A program made the position numbers and the translations under genes. 64,000 bases of DNA from Chromobotia macracanthus (lineage: Eukaryota > Chordata > Actinopteri > Cypriniformes > Botiidae): assembly GCA_036877525.1 (NCBI GenBank), contig JAZGTH010000107.1:737001-801000 (forward strand), in the 5' to 3' direction. This document shows, piece by piece, positions 48,901-61,233 of the stretch (position 1 is its first letter; each line of letters begins with the position of its first letter). The notes beneath the pieces were generated by a model that made no database searches, was not told where the DNA came from, and saw only the letters and a program-made list of their open reading frames with translations.

Positions 48901-51900
48901 CAAATGACTGTATAATAAGAATGATAAGAATGTTAAAAAGCTTGGGCTTAGTAGTGCATTTAAAATAATTGAAACCTTGTCCCGTTTGCCTCTTTCTGGT
49001 TCCTAAACATATTTATTTTTTCTAAGATAAAATTTCAATCGTTTCCTGGGGAAGGCTTCCATGATGCAATCATGGAGATCAATAAAAGTCAGCAACCCCC
49101 CATTGCAGGCAGCTGGCATGTTTCTCAGCCCCCATCCCTCACTACAGAGACACAGTTCTCCATGGGGATTGAGGGCTTGAGCCTGTCTGGAGAACAAATT
49201 GGTTGCACTCATCTCATTCGTGTGCATATGCTCAATTCATTTTGCATGACCACAAGCTTGTTGGTTTGTGTAGTGTGGAGACAGATGGATGGATGCTAGC
49301 TTTAATTTCAAGATTAAATTATTAGCAAGAGGTTTGCTAAATATGCATCACTGTTATAGAGACAATTTCATGTTAAAACAATGCAGTTCCAGTACTTATT
49401 TACTTATGAACAATAAGGGCCAAAGTAATTGCCATAATTTATTTTTAATAGCACCATGGCTGGGTGTTTAACAACAATTAGATCTGCCGGTCAAACAGCA
49501 TCTGAGCTTTAAAAACTAATAACATTTTACAGGTTAGTTACTAGAGCTAATGGACACATTGCAGTCACAGCAGGCCACTGTGCTGAGCTGGCTTCACCTC
49601 AAAACCATGCAGGCAAATGACACTCAGAATGTTTTTGGACTCACTCTATGAATAGGTTTCATGATTTTGCAAGCCACTAGATATTCCACCAGATGGTCTA
49701 ATGCTATTGTGAGAGCTCAGCGAGTATAATTTCACCCTGGTTCATATAGGCGGGCCAGTACTGTACTTTTTAAGAGGCTTGGCTATGAGAGCATGTGTTG
49801 TTGATCGGGTCAGCCTGGCCTCTTTCAGCCCCAGCTGGAGTTCTTCATACTCTGCCTCTCCAGGTGTGGGGATATTGGGAGTCTTTACATAAGCCCCTTA
49901 CTGAGTACATGGACATGACTGTTTCCAGTACACCAGCTGAATCACCACTGTTGCATAACAATATTTAGACGCTTTGTAATTCACAAACTCGAGTTGTACT
50001 GATGACAATTAACGCAACAGCAACATGGATAAGATCTGTAACCCTACACCAGCATGCAGAGACCAGACATGATGGCTGTTTAGATACAATTCTGTTTAAT
50101 TTAATGTACAATTCTGCAACAAACAGAAACTTTTTTTATGTAAACAACCACACAGTAAGCATCTGATCAACTGTTTCCTCTGTTGTTTGCAAACATCAAC
50201 AGACTTCTGCAAAAAAGCGTTGGGTGATTTTACAAGAACATACTGGGCAGCTAATCTTTAGAGATTTAGGTTGTTTACGTTCTTTGCTTTGAAAGAGATG
50301 GTTGTTTTTAAGTTGTTGCTGAAGAGAAGTACAGCTAGGAGGTGTGGATCGTTTCTCCACCAAACGACTGAGAAGAACATATCATAAACACAAAACTCTA
50401 GCCAGCGATGAGATCACAGCACACAACTCCAATTACAAACGACAAAAGGAAACAGTGAAGGACAAGCTAAGCGAGAGCACAAAGCTACAACATCCCCTTA
50501 TGCATGCCATATTGCAACGAGTTGTTTGTTAAACTTCGTATCAGCAGTCAAGCTATAAAGGTTTGTGGGCTCTTGAAAAGAAACCAAACATGGCACAAAT
50601 CTTCGTGATGCCACACACTGGCATCCATTCATGCATCTTCATTGTGATGACATTTCAAGAAAGTATTAAAGGCTGCTGCCTACAACAACACTCTGTAGCC
50701 TAAGGGGACCCAAACCAGTGACGAAAGCAAATATTACATCATTAGTGCCTTTCACAAGACCCTGTGGATGTTAAGTTGAAACTTGCACGCAAAGGGAACT
50801 TGCCAGCAAGTTAAGGTTGAGCATAGTCCATCCTTTTCTAAAGACCTCTGCCAACATGTAGAAACAACTCGGTACAAAATGCAGTACAAAATAATCACAT
50901 AGGAGGCTGGTTTCTGGCAAAGATCTGGTCACATTTGCTACTAAGTACAATACAATATACAGTGTTTTGATAAAGCAGAGTTTCTCTTCCTCATGAGTTT
51001 GCCTGAGGCACGCTTATACTATGCCTGATCAGTCAAATGCCAGACGCTGCATTTCATTTAGACCTTTCTGTCAGATCAGTTCATTGTTATACTGAATAAT
51101 GCAGTGGGCTGTAACAACGTGCATTCCCCACAAAACGTGTCGAAATTTAAATGTCAATAAATTATGATAATAACAAACGTAACTCACAAACAAGAAAAGA
51201 CCCCGAAATCTGACAACACTACATGAGGGGTTTAGGACACACAATTAATAGAAACTGAACTCCTCTTTAGGCTGCTTTTGACAAGCTACGCTGGGGCATA
51301 TCCACTTCACATTACTCATCTTAAGAGCACCCTACACGTTTCAAATGCGAGATCACTCAAACACGATATTTACTGCTTTTGTAAAACAAACTGCTTTAAA
51401 ATAATACGTTTAATGTAGTTGACAGGACAGCATAAACCAAAACTGTGTATTATTTACGGGTGGATAACTACTACGAGTCTGTCTGAAACCTACAGTCTCG
51501 CTAATTTTAGTTTTTTGGTATGTACAGATCACAATGTAAACAATTGTTAACCACGTTCTTGACAATATTAAACTATAACATGTAACAAACATTGTAATCA
51601 ATAAAATCTCACTGGATTGGTCAGACAGCCTGACATTGTACTTTGTTTCAGTTTTAACAAGCAATACTCATCAAAATACTTATACTCTTACAAAGGTGGG
51701 CCTTATACCTGTTGAAGCAGATCGCAATCTAACTGACATGCCAAACTCAGAAGGCTAAACATTAAAATAGTGATGGTTGTTGGGGGTTTCCTGGCTTTCA
51801 GGCTATACCGAGTAGGACCTTCAATAGCAGCTGACTGGTTTGTTCCAACGGACGTGGTTAATCTGTCTGACGTTTAACAACTAAATATGTGTTGCATTGT

Positions 51901-52051
51901 TAACCACACTCGTCTCAATTCCGGATAGTTAGTACTGAAACACTTATCAGATGAAAAACTAAAACAATTACTTACCCAAATAAATGTCACCAAAGGATCC
52001 AGAACCAATTTTCCTTCCCAGTCTGTATCGGTTTCCTACTCTTAATTCCAT
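36928..52051 (-). CDS. csnk1d: Casein kinase 1 delta, long-tail isoform
   Basis: Ser/Thr kinase of the CK1 family, acting on PER clock proteins, Wnt and Hedgehog components, and vesicle traffic. Shared exons: 52051-51976, 45837-45727, 43163-43015, 42647-42419, 42292-42122, 41708-41560, 41443-41272 and 40522-40410. This isoform ends with exon 36978-36928, giving 406 residues ending [16 protein letters not shown]. Kinase landmarks are [11 protein letters not shown] (P-loop), VAIKLE (Lys38), HRDVKPDN (Asp128), DFGLAKKY, and [18 protein letters not shown]. The regulatory tail ([22 protein letters not shown], shown here split as [12 protein letters not shown] and [10 protein letters not shown]) identifies delta rather than epsilon. 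Relative to human, about nine tail residues (ANTSPRPVS) are missing at the exon 7-8 junction. Intron 1 is 6.1 kb. The kinase core is nearly invariant across vertebrates, so the call is secure; which teleost duplicate it is remains open. Confidence 0.96.
39512..39544 (-). CDS. csnk1d: Alternative last exon of csnk1d (short-tail isoform)
   Basis: This segment follows a CAG acceptor (CCGCCTCAG) and reads [10 protein letters not shown] then stop, in phase with exon 8 (which ends ...MSTSQ in phase 0). It matches the mammalian isoform tail NSIPFEHHGK. The resulting protein would be 400 residues. It lies 2.5 kb before the other terminal exon (36978-36928), so use of either end is likely decided by competing polyadenylation or splicing. 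A minus-strand AATAAA near 38970 could serve this isoform. Confidence 0.85.
   Translation of the reverse strand, partial: NSIAFDHHGK
43164..45726 (-). other. csnk1d: csnk1d intron 2
   Basis: A 2.6-kb intron with a good donor (GTACGT on the sense strand) and an acceptor ending TTTTACAG. An opposite-strand open frame of 131 codons at 44497-44892 has no recognisable domain and is treated as chance. No repeats with clear ends were noted. Confidence 0.6.
45838..51975 (-). other. csnk1d: csnk1d intron 1
   Basis: A 6.1-kb intron separating the first exon (P-loop) from the second. The donor is G|GTAAG and the acceptor ends TTCAG. An opposite-strand 114-codon frame at 47293-47637 resembles nothing I know. 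No further exons or RNA genes were recognised; enhancer content cannot be judged by eye. Confidence 0.6.
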
Positions 52052-52497
52052 GATAAACGGCTAAATAACAAAGCTAGCGATAAGGCTAGCTTTAACAGGG
52101 ACGATTTTAAGTAGATATATTCGTAATCAAAAGCAAAGAAACCAGCGTATATTTCTTCTTTGTTGACCGTCTATTCTTGTCTCTCACAGCCAGAATCCCC
52201 TTATACAGTTTGCTACCTTGCTAATTCCCTTCACAGTAGCTATCCAGTTTTCACCAATCGTTTTCTAACATTCCGAACCGTGGATGATCAAAATACTAGG
52301 CTTGTTAAAAAGAGCAAAGTGTGAACTTTATGCTCTACTAATTTTTACCCTGAAAATAATTTGTTTAAAAAAGGATGAAGTCGGATTTTGCGAACAACTC
52401 CTTCCTTGATCCGACGGCCCTACATCTACCATTGACTCTGTGTATCTCCGCTCCAACAGAACAGACGCTCCATCAGCTGAATAATCCAGTCCCGCAG

Positions 52498-52505
52498 TGA
52501 CGTCA
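52498..52505. promoter_or_regulatory. csnk1d: CRE palindrome with ETS-like core, csnk1d promoter
   Basis: TGACGTCA is followed at once by CTTCCCG, an inverted ETS-type core, about 450 bases upstream of the csnk1d ATG in a CpG-bearing stretch. CRE next to ETS is a common vertebrate promoter pairing. Its role here is inferred. Confidence 0.5.
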
Positions 52506-53210
52506 CTTCCCGTAGAAACAGCGGACCACTGGAAATTCTCGGGTTGAGACAACAAACCCTGTGCTTGGATTTCTGTTGCTTAGTCTTTGGACATTTTTGA
52601 AGCATTCGGTTTATTTTGAGCTGTTATATAAAGTACGTTTATTGTTAGTTAGTTAAGCGTTTTGCCAGTGTTATTCTCGTTTTAAACAATGCTTAGAGAT
52701 TTTTTTTCATAAATGTGTATATACAGACGTATCATTTTAGTCAGATGATACAGGTCACGGTTGAATTGGGTATTCCTCTTTTGTTGGAGTACATGTGTTT
52801 CAGTTAAATACTGAAATGACCAACTTTACTTCTGTGGGTGTGCACTAGGTGTGTGTATGATGTTTTAGGAAAAATAACTTGCATAACCAGTTTGTGGTAC
52901 AAGTCGAAACATATGAACACATAATTAACATCCCTATATATAAAATAAATAGACGCAAACAGATGCAGAAAAGGTTACATTGTGTAAGGTACACTGTGTT
53001 GCGCTACCATTTGAAAAATTAAACGTGTCGAGTTTAGATCAAGGTCTATTAGACAGATCTATTACAAGTTTATTACAGTAGACCTCTTTGAAATAGATTA
53101 AAGGACTATATTTTCTAATCTTTCAGAAATTTAATTTGCAAACATGATCCTCACAATCGTCTGCCCAAAATTACCCATTACAATACACTATATGTCATGT
53201 ATAATACAGC

Positions 53211-53338
53211 GTTCCTGGTAGAGCACGGCACTAGCAGTGTCAAGATCATGGGTTTGATTTCCAGAAAATACAAAAACTGATAAAAAGTAACCTTGAATAC
53301 TCTTTCGCTTTGGATAAAAGCACCTGAATAAATGTAAG
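53211..53338 (+). repeat. tRNA-derived SINE with A-box deletion
   Basis: It reads GTTCCTGGTAGAGCACGGC, lacking about 10 bases of the A box found in other copies. The B-box region ATCATGGGTTTGATTTCC and the tail TTCGCTTTGGATAAAAGCAC are kept. It is the same family as the copies at 3411, 22963 and 29113. Confidence 0.8.
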
Positions 53339-53946
53339 CCTGTCAAAATATAAGTACTGCTTTATTACTATAACTAAACCTACTACATAGCCCAATCCAG
53401 GAAGGTCTCTAATAATCGTAAAACATATTTACAAAAGTTAATAGAAATGTTTCATTTATGAAACCTGTTGTGGTGTTACGAAACCAAGTCATGTAATTAT
53501 CATTACATATCCAAATACTGGGTAGATACTATTTTATTAAAGCAACTTAAAATTACCCCACACAATAACAAATGCCTTAATAATGCCCCTGCATATACAG
53601 TAATCTTGATATTGTACTCATTTCAATCTAAAGTTTCAAAATTCAATGCCCTGGTTACCTAGCAGGAACAGTATTTGTACAGTAAAGGAAATAATGACTC
53701 AAGGGAGTACATTTCTTGTTTATGACAAAACAACTTTATGGGTACATTTAAAAACAGCATAATAGCTCATTAAAGTTCCTGTTCATTCCTGTCTAATTTT
53801 AACTATCATTTTAGCTATAAATACAATACATAAAATATGAACATAGAATTACATTTTCTAGGCAGACAGGTTTGCAAAACAGTATAGGATTCAGATCACC
53901 CTTTCATGAAAACGCCCACAAAAGCTGATATCGTATTTACTCGTGT

Positions 53947-54030
53947 ATGATTGGTCAGAGCACAGCCAATGCTGGAAGCTGCATGGGTGAGAGTCACGTG
54001 ACCAGATTACTCAGCTTTCCTTTGCACGTG
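53947..54030. promoter_or_regulatory. CCAAT and E-box cluster between csnk1d and dus1l
   Basis: The stretch contains ATTGG (about 53950), CCAAT (about 53966), the palindrome GTCACGTGAC at 53993-54002 and a further CACGTG at 54025-54030, all within 85 bases. This spacing looks like a compact promoter or enhancer. It lies 1.9 kb upstream of csnk1d and 1.6 kb upstream of the dus1l coding start, so its target is uncertain. Confidence 0.4.
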
Positions 54031-55079
54031 CTCAGTCACGTTGAGAGCAATGCGCCAGAAAGGCTTGTGAACGCCCACTGTAACAGTGAAACCAGATTCC
54101 TAAAAGAGCTGAAGCACCAAAACACTTTATAAGTGTGTAAACACAGGAATACAAGCATCGACAACAGAGAACCAATGCTCTACTATAGCTACAAATCAAC
54201 TGCCAGTTTATTTTTCCTTTTCCCTTTTATTACCAGTCATAATATTATTAAAAAACAAGACAATACTCACTTACATACCAAATTGCGGCGTATCGATTTG
54301 TGGAACAAATAAATTACAAACAGGAAAAGAGGAAAACATAAACATTTAATAAAACAGGTGATGAAGGGAACTTTCAGAACAACTGAACACCCATAAAAAC
54401 AACTCAATGACAAAGTGGTTCTTAATGCGTGCTGTATTCAGTCTAGTAGAAGTAATAAAAGACTCATTTCAAACACATGCATGGCATGGCATAAAGCATT
54501 TGTTTTTTATGTTTTCCTTGCCATATCAAAGTCTCTGTTAATATTGTGTTATATTTTATATGGTTTATATTTAATTATATTGTACATTTTAAAATGTGTT
54601 TAAAATATAATAAAAGTTTTTAAATATAATAAAACTGGTATGTAAGAATACAGTCAAAGGGGGCACAAAGCCAACATAAAACAGAGGGCATTGGACGCTG
54701 AGAAAAGCATATTAATGTGATGTTGGTATACACTGACATCTAGTGGTCAATGTTTGGTCGTAAAAAATGTATTATTTCAATGACATCTATTACTGTAGAA
54801 TGACAAATACAACAAAAACATGATTTTATTTTTCTTTAATCACAGCTTGCTTTTTCAAAATATGTTTGACTAATCTGACGCAAAACCAGATAGAAATAAT
54901 AAGAAAATAAAAATAGTATATACAACAAACGTGTCAATAGATTAGATAGAGATAAATTACACAAATCCTCACACTTCATCAGGAACATAACTGCAATATT
55001 CATTTAAGAGGCAAACCCAGAGGGAGCAGTCTGTTTTTGGAGTACCTGGAATTAATCCACAGTGTTATCGTTTCTACAC

Positions 55080-55157
55080 GGATGTATTTCACTGTGACAC
55101 ACAAAACACTTCATGTGCCGCATAGAGCTGCTGTCTGTGGCTGTGTCATAACATACT
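55080..55157 (+). other. dus1l: Candidate non-coding first exon of dus1l
   Basis: The segment ends in a strong donor, ACT|GTAAGT, at 55158, and the dus1l coding exon opens with an acceptor (TTTAG, 55633) only 8 bases before its ATG, so an upstream leader exon is expected. The 5' edge is unknown; other donors upstream are possible. Confidence 0.3.
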
Positions 55158-55641
55158 GTAAGTACTCTGATCTAATTGATTTACAAGTAGTGACATTTCT
55201 TGTTTAACAAATTATCGCCTTTTCAGCATTATGTATTTGATAGATATGCTAAATAATTCCCCCCTTCTGAGCTATTAGTTTATATATTACTGATACAACG
55301 TCACATATAACACTAGGTGGGCACATGCTTTTAATTTTCATTTGATGAACCGCATTTCATTTGTTTAAGAGCCTAGACAGAGACCCGACAGATCCTAAAT
55401 TACTTATCCTAATGCTTAATTTAGTTAGTTAGGGTAGTTATGCTTTGCTAACCTAGATATTCAAGCTGTTTTAACGTTTGACCGCGCCTGTGATAACTAC
55501 AATGACTTTCTTAATGCGAAACAGTTATAGTTGTACAGTTAGACTTAACAGAAAATACTTGGAATGACATACTAACTGATTTAGACATTATATAATAACT
55601 AGATTTAGACATTATGATTTCCTTTTATTTAGGCAGCTGTC

Positions 55642-58600
55642 ATGACAAAACCCAGGGGGTTCGAGTTTTGGAGAAACACTCTGAAGGGCGCACGGTACGT
55701 TGTGGCCCCTATGGTGGACCAGAGCGAGCTCGCCTGGAGGCTGCTGAGCCGCAGACATGGCGCAGAGCTCTGCTACACGCCCATGCTGCACGCACAGGTG
55801 TTTGTGAGGGATGCCAACTACCGCCGTGAAAACCTTTATAACGAAGTAAACCAGGAGGACCGACCACTCATCACCCAGGTGGGTCATGGCTTTAGCATAC
55901 TCTGTCATTGGTCTGTTACACCTGTGCAGGATATTGTCAGTTTCTGTTCTATGCCTTTGGTATTAGTAAGTATAACAGGTTCGCTATACCTCATTAGGTT
56001 ACAAAGAGGATGTGTACTGTAATGTAGTGCTCATACAATACATTGTGGTATTGAGGATTTTGTATTTGTATCGCAATACAGTTCTGTGCCAACGATCCTG
56101 AGGTCTTTGTCCAGGCAGCACTGCTTGCCCAGGATTATTGTGATGCCATTGATCTGAATTTGGGTTGCCCCCAGATGATTGCAAAAAGAGGTACCAGAAC
56201 TTATTTTGTTTTCAGGTCTTAGCAAAATGTCCTCATGTAATTGTTTATTTATTTAACTTGTGTTATTTTATCTAAGGGCATTATGGTGTGTTTCTTCAGG
56301 ATGAGTGGGACCTTCTTGAGAAAATGAGTAAGTCACCTTTTAATATGTGAATCATGCAGAGAATATGTGTCTTATTTAGATGCTGTCATTTACAGTTAAA
56401 CTGGCAGATGAAAAACTCTCTGTGCCAATCACTTGCAAGATCCGAGTCTTCCCAGACATAGAGAAAACAGTACAGTATGCAAAAATGCTTGAAAAGGCCG
56501 GATGCCAGGTAGGTTGTTTTGGTTTATATCCATATAGCAGATGGTTAACCAGAATGATGTTTCATTGACCTATATATCTCTCAATCTGGACTTGATCTTA
56601 CAGTATAGATCTGAAACCACTACATAACCACAATCTAGAACAAAGCTGCTGATTGGTTTATTATACAGTTACCTTTTGCTTTGTCACAGCTCCTCACAGT
56701 TCATGGGAGAACCAAAGATCAAAAGGGAGCTTTCACTGGTATTGCAGACTGGAAGCATATTAAAGCTGTACGGTAAGAAATGGATTCTGAGGAATAAGAC
56801 TTGATACTGAATGTTTTTAGCATCACAGTTCTTAGTCTTTGGCATTAGTTTGCATTTTTTCATAAAATGACACCTGCATGTAACCTGTATAGAGAAGCTG
56901 TGAACATTCCTGTGTTTGCCAATGGAAACATCCAGCACCTGAGTGATGTGCATCACTGCATGGAGGAGACTGGAGTACATGGTGTCATGAGCGCAGGTAG
57001 GGTTGCATTCATACGGGCAGAACATCAATGTACATAGTCATAGAGAAACACTTGCTTAAAATAATGTTTTCTTATAATACTATGATGTAAATATGAACAC
57101 TACTACATTCACAGAGGGAAATCTCCACAATCCAGCCCTGTTTGAAGGCCAAAGTCCACCCGTGTGGGAAATGACTGAAGAATACCTGGAGGTGGTGCAC
57201 AAACACCCACCCTGCAGTCTGTCTTTTGTCCGTGCCCACCTCTTCAAACTGTGGCACCACACGTATGTTCTTTCATCTGATTCATGATACTGATAGTGGA
57301 GAGACTGAATCCATTAAGTGGTTATCACAAGAGATTAAGGTGAAAGGTGGTCTTAATGTATTTTATTGTATTGTATTAATGTATTTTATAACAGGCTACA
57401 GATACACCAAGACTTGCGGGAGGAGTTAGCCAAAGCAAAAAATGTAGTGGGGATAGCAGAGGTTAACAGACAGCTGAAACAACGCTGCCAGGTAAAGAAA
57501 CATGCTTTTACTTTATTGATTGCAAAATTAGTTTCAGTCTTTGGGGTTTTCCTCTAAATTCAAGCCCTTTTTACTGTTACAGGAAGAGATGGCTAAAGAT
57601 GAGTCTGAATGGAATCAAACCGGACTGCCCTTCCCACACTGGATCTGTCAGCCCTACGTCAGACCACCGTAATAACATTTACTATGTGGATCTTGTGTGA
57701 CTTTGACAATGATGATGTAACCCTAATGTCACCACTACGAATATAATGTTTCTGCATTCTCAGCAAAATAACATATTTATTATCCATTAAAGGTAGCGTA
57801 GGCACTTTCCAAAGCCATTCTTCCTCTAATACACATAAACACGCTAATGACAGAAGATTGTCTGCACGAACAGGGTGCACAGAAGTTTGCAAATACATAG
57901 TTTGACAGACAAGTAGAGCATTTGGACTGAGCGCAATGATTGGATGAACATTTTATGGTCCTGAGCCTTCCATGGAAGATATATATTTCTATAAATATAT
58001 TTAGACTTTACTTAGTGATTGCTGTCAGGATGTAAAGAGACTTTCAGCCAGCATAACAAGAAATGTTTCTGGGAAAAATAGCCTACCCCGCCTTTAAACA
58101 ATACTGTCAGTAATGGATGCAAACTAGTTTGAATATAACAGTGAAGGTTATGTGGGAGTTTATATGTGGCACTGGTATGTTTGCAGACCAAAGGATCCAA
58201 ACTCAGAAAATGGGCAGACAGCACAAAAGACAAATGCTGTGAGTGTAAAGAGAGCTCTCGAGGACAGCGACACACCCAACGACTCGCTCTCCAAAAACAA
58301 GCAGAAGAAGAAAGCCCGTAACCCCCACAAGAACTTCTGTCCAGAGCTGAAGCGTAAGGAGACACTGTGACATCACATAAGATTTAAATTTTTTTATCTA
58401 ATTAAATAAAATGTGAGCTATGAGGAAGTAAAATTGAAACATCAATTAATATTATATCCTGATTGCAAGCTAACATATGAAATATATTACCTGTGGTAAT
58501 TTATAGTATTAACAATGAAATACAGGGTAACCTTGACTGCTTAACATTAGATAATTTTTAATTACAACAAAAAATAACTTGGTTTTCCTGTATTCAACAG

Positions 58601-59306
58601 CCAAATACATCACTTGTGAGCAGTGTGGCAACCCTAAAGTATGTTTTTCTTTAATATTCTAACATTTAGTTGATTAAATAGTATTGTTAGTATTAGTAAT
58701 ATGTGAATTTAACAACCATTCCATGTGCCACCATGAAAAAAATGCAGAACTCAAATTCATACATTTGTATTTCTGTAAACACCATTTGTATGGACAATGC
58801 ACTGTTGTTTCTCTGACAGGGCAATAAATGTGTGTTCAGCTTGTGCCGTGGCTGCTGCAAGAGAAAGGCTTTCAAGGAAGTGGCTGATTGTCCTAGTTAG
58901 TATATCAGCCAATTCACTGTTGTGTATCTGCACATGAACCACAAAGCCATTTATACTTGCAGTAGATCTACACAGGATTGTAAAGTTATCAAGATGACCA
59001 AAACTCAGTTAAAGATACTAGTTTCAAGGAATCTAGTTCATGTCATTATGTGATTGTGTGAAGTTATAATGAATGAAGCTCTTGGATGTTAATTGCATGT
59101 AACCCAAGCAAAGTTGTACCACTCAACATAAACTATTTCCTGTGTGTCAATTTTGGTTTATAGGTCACGGCTTGAGATTCAAAACCAAGGCTTTGAAACA
59201 AAGCAATTTGGATATAGGCGGTGGGCTAACAAATGGAAAACTCAACAATCAGACAGACCTTTCCACTGCAGTCCACGATCAACATGTCAGCCATCACATG
59301 ATGTGA
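55642..59306 (+). CDS. dus1l: tRNA-dihydrouridine synthase 1-like
   Basis: FMN- and NADPH-dependent enzyme family that reduces uridine to dihydrouridine in the tRNA D-loop. Thirteen coding exons: 55642-55878, 56082-56190, 56277-56327, 56396-56508, 56690-56772, 56893-56996, 57115-57262, 57395-57491, 57583-57668, 58187-58353, 58601-58638, 58820-58895 and 59164-59306. They total 1452 bases (483 residues; human about 473). Landmarks are VVAPMVDQSELAWRLLSRRH near the N terminus, catalytic Cys108 in NLGCPQMIAKRG, HGRTKDQKGAF, and FANGNI (flavin phosphate region). After a basic linker (KNKQKKKARNPHK) comes a Cys-rich motif, CEQCGNPKGNKC then CRGCCKR, likely metal-binding. The last 40 residues after GHGLRFKTK are poorly conserved. 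Intron 9 carries a family B element. Confidence 0.95.
57787..58097 (-). mobile_element. TTAA-ended MITE (family B), reversed, in dus1l intron 9
   Basis: It reads TTAAAGGTAGCGTAGGCAC at one end and GCCTACCCCGCCTTTAA at the other, imperfect inverted repeats of about 17 bases, both ending in TTAA. The core is the reverse complement of the copies at 2270 and 34107. At 311 bp this is the most complete copy. It lies 89 bases before dus1l exon 10. Confidence 0.75.
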
Positions 59307-60555
59307 AGGAGGCTTTGTACTGGATGACAGTGGCATCTGGACACATCATTTAACTGATTTACCACTTACCATTGGGAAGATTGTATGCGACGGTTCTTAC
59401 TGCTGCACTGAATTTGAAACTCAAGATTGTAGTTGGTTTTAAATGTGAATCAGACCATTTTTGGACAGATGTTATTGTGAATGCACATGAAACCAAATTT
59501 ATGAACATGCAAAGCTTCTGTCAATAGGAATGGTTAAAGGTACATCCCCTCTGTTCTGAGGTATAATGAGGTTATGATATACCTCTGTGCTGCTGTTACC
59601 TAATGCTAGTTCATCTGTTTATCTACACAGAAACATTGTCCATTAGTTTATTTACTTTCTGGACTGCTGTTGGGTGGAAATATGCATATTCCTAATGTAA
59701 GATTGCTAGAATAGTATGTTTTGGGTAATTACCAGGAAGCAGATGGAGTTTAATATTAAGCAGCGACTCCAAACGCACAACCCTCTACAGTTTCAGCTGG
59801 ACTTTTATCTTGTGACATTCTGTGGAAACTCTGATCTTAACCCTTATACTTAATGCAAACTTTTAAAATGCATTTTTACTATATTTATTGTCTTCCGAAG
59901 TAAATGATTCGACAGTTGTATGGTGAAAACAGTCACATTGGCTTTTAATGCATTTTACATTTTTCAAACATATTAATTTTTATTAAATGTCAGTTTGTTT
60001 TGACTACTTTCCTATGCTGTTAAGGTCACATTACATGTAGGGTAATTTTGACAATTTTATACTTAATGGATATTTATGTGGAGAGCTAAAGACAATTTCA
60101 TCCAGGCTCAGTAAGTTGCTGGATTTTTAAGGATGCTTTCAGAGAGATGCTTTGCATAAACAACTATCATAATTTTTTCAACATTTTAACTGCCATTCTT
60201 TTCTGTTGCCTTGAGTGTTTTATTCAGGTTCCATGTCACCATTTTAAGGAATTGATGCTGTTCTAATACAATTACAAGTCAGCGGTTTTTGTGTTGTATT
60301 GTAGGGAAACATAACAGCAGCTGTACAGTGTACTTTTCAGTATCAGGAGAAACAATGATTTAAGCTGAGTGCCTTATACTATATTTCATCAGTCTCTCAA
60401 AAACACCTGAATTCCTTTACTGCTCCTAAATGTAGTTGTACATGTATAGAACTGGTTATTCTGTGTTGATGGGGTGCTTTACTGCTTACAAGCAACCATT
60501 TGCTGTCACTTGTCAGTTTCTTACAGCTGTTCATGCAGAGATTGTGAAATTTTAA

Positions 60556-60580
60556 AATAAAGTTCTAAAAGAAAAATAAA
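60556..60580 (+). terminator. dus1l: Paired polyadenylation signals of dus1l
   Basis: Two AATAAA hexamers 19 bases apart (60556-60561 and 60575-60580), followed by CCATTGCAC and a T run. They lie about 1.25 kb after the dus1l stop. Confidence 0.6.
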
Positions 60581-60644
60581 TTCCATTGCACTTTTTTACA
60601 ATAACATGACCAAAATGCAATTCATATGTGTTTTCTATGTATTG

Positions 60645-60650
60645 TTTATT
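60645..60650 (-). terminator. gps1: Candidate gps1 polyadenylation signal
   Basis: TTTATT as written, AATAAA on the gps1 strand, about 585 bases past the gps1 stop. Another such hexamer lies near 60886-60891 and could give a shorter transcript. Confidence 0.45.
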
Positions 60651-61233
60651 CAAGGCCTTTAAAGAAAGTAAAGCCTAACTTGGTTAAATGTCACTGACTA
60701 GCTCCTGAATGAGTAACAACCTTGTCTAAATGGCACGTAACAAGAAGGCAATAACTAAATATAATTAACCTAAGATGGGGCCCAAGATGCATTTCAAATG
60801 GCAACAGCAGCACCTAAGTATCACCAAACTGTAAACACATGGAGAAAGTCTTTCCATTCTGAAGCATCTTTTTGAATGTATGTTTATTTTAAAAGCATGT
60901 TTTGTGATGAGGTTTCTCAATGTGTAATCAGGGTTTGTCACAAGATACAGAGGAAAGTGCATCCTTACAAAGAACAACAGGCCAGTACAGCTTAAGTGCC
61001 GCATTTCTCTTTTTTATCTTTTTTTGTTTGTTTTTTAAATGTTCTTTTCCATTTGAGCAACAGGGTGTGCTTGTCTTTAATACAGACAACAGACATCTTC
61101 TTCCCAACTTAAATAAAGTCTTTAGATTGTGATTTTTCTCTCTTCAGCAGGGAAATAATTGATTTCTAAACGGGGGCCTAAGATGCGGCAGTGGCCCCGT
61201 GTACTTTCCTAGAAGAGACGTCTGCTCAGGTCT

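Larger units (their letters stand above)
52052..55641. other. csnk1d/dus1l head-to-head intergenic region
   Basis: The 3.6-kb gap lies between divergent genes. The csnk1d side (52052-52560) holds its 5' UTR/promoter with a CRE palindrome. A degenerate SINE lies at 53211-53338. At 53947-54030 is a cluster of CCAAT and CACGTG motifs. A possible non-coding dus1l first exon ends at a GTAAGT donor (55158), and the coding exon has its acceptor at 55632-55633. No protein gene was found. Confidence 0.55.
59307..61233. other. dus1l/gps1 convergent 3' regions
   Basis: The 1.9-kb gap lies between converging genes. dus1l appears to have a 3' UTR of about 1.25-1.3 kb, with plus-strand AATAAA at 60556-60561 and again at 60575-60580. 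gps1 has a minus-strand AATAAA at 60645-60650, giving a UTR of about 0.6 kb. The two transcripts would end within tens of bases of each other. No further gene was seen. Confidence 0.6.

Noticed and set aside
53577..53600. TAATGCCCCT string resembling the start of miR-365
   Set aside because: The match stops after ten bases and no hairpin partner is present nearby.
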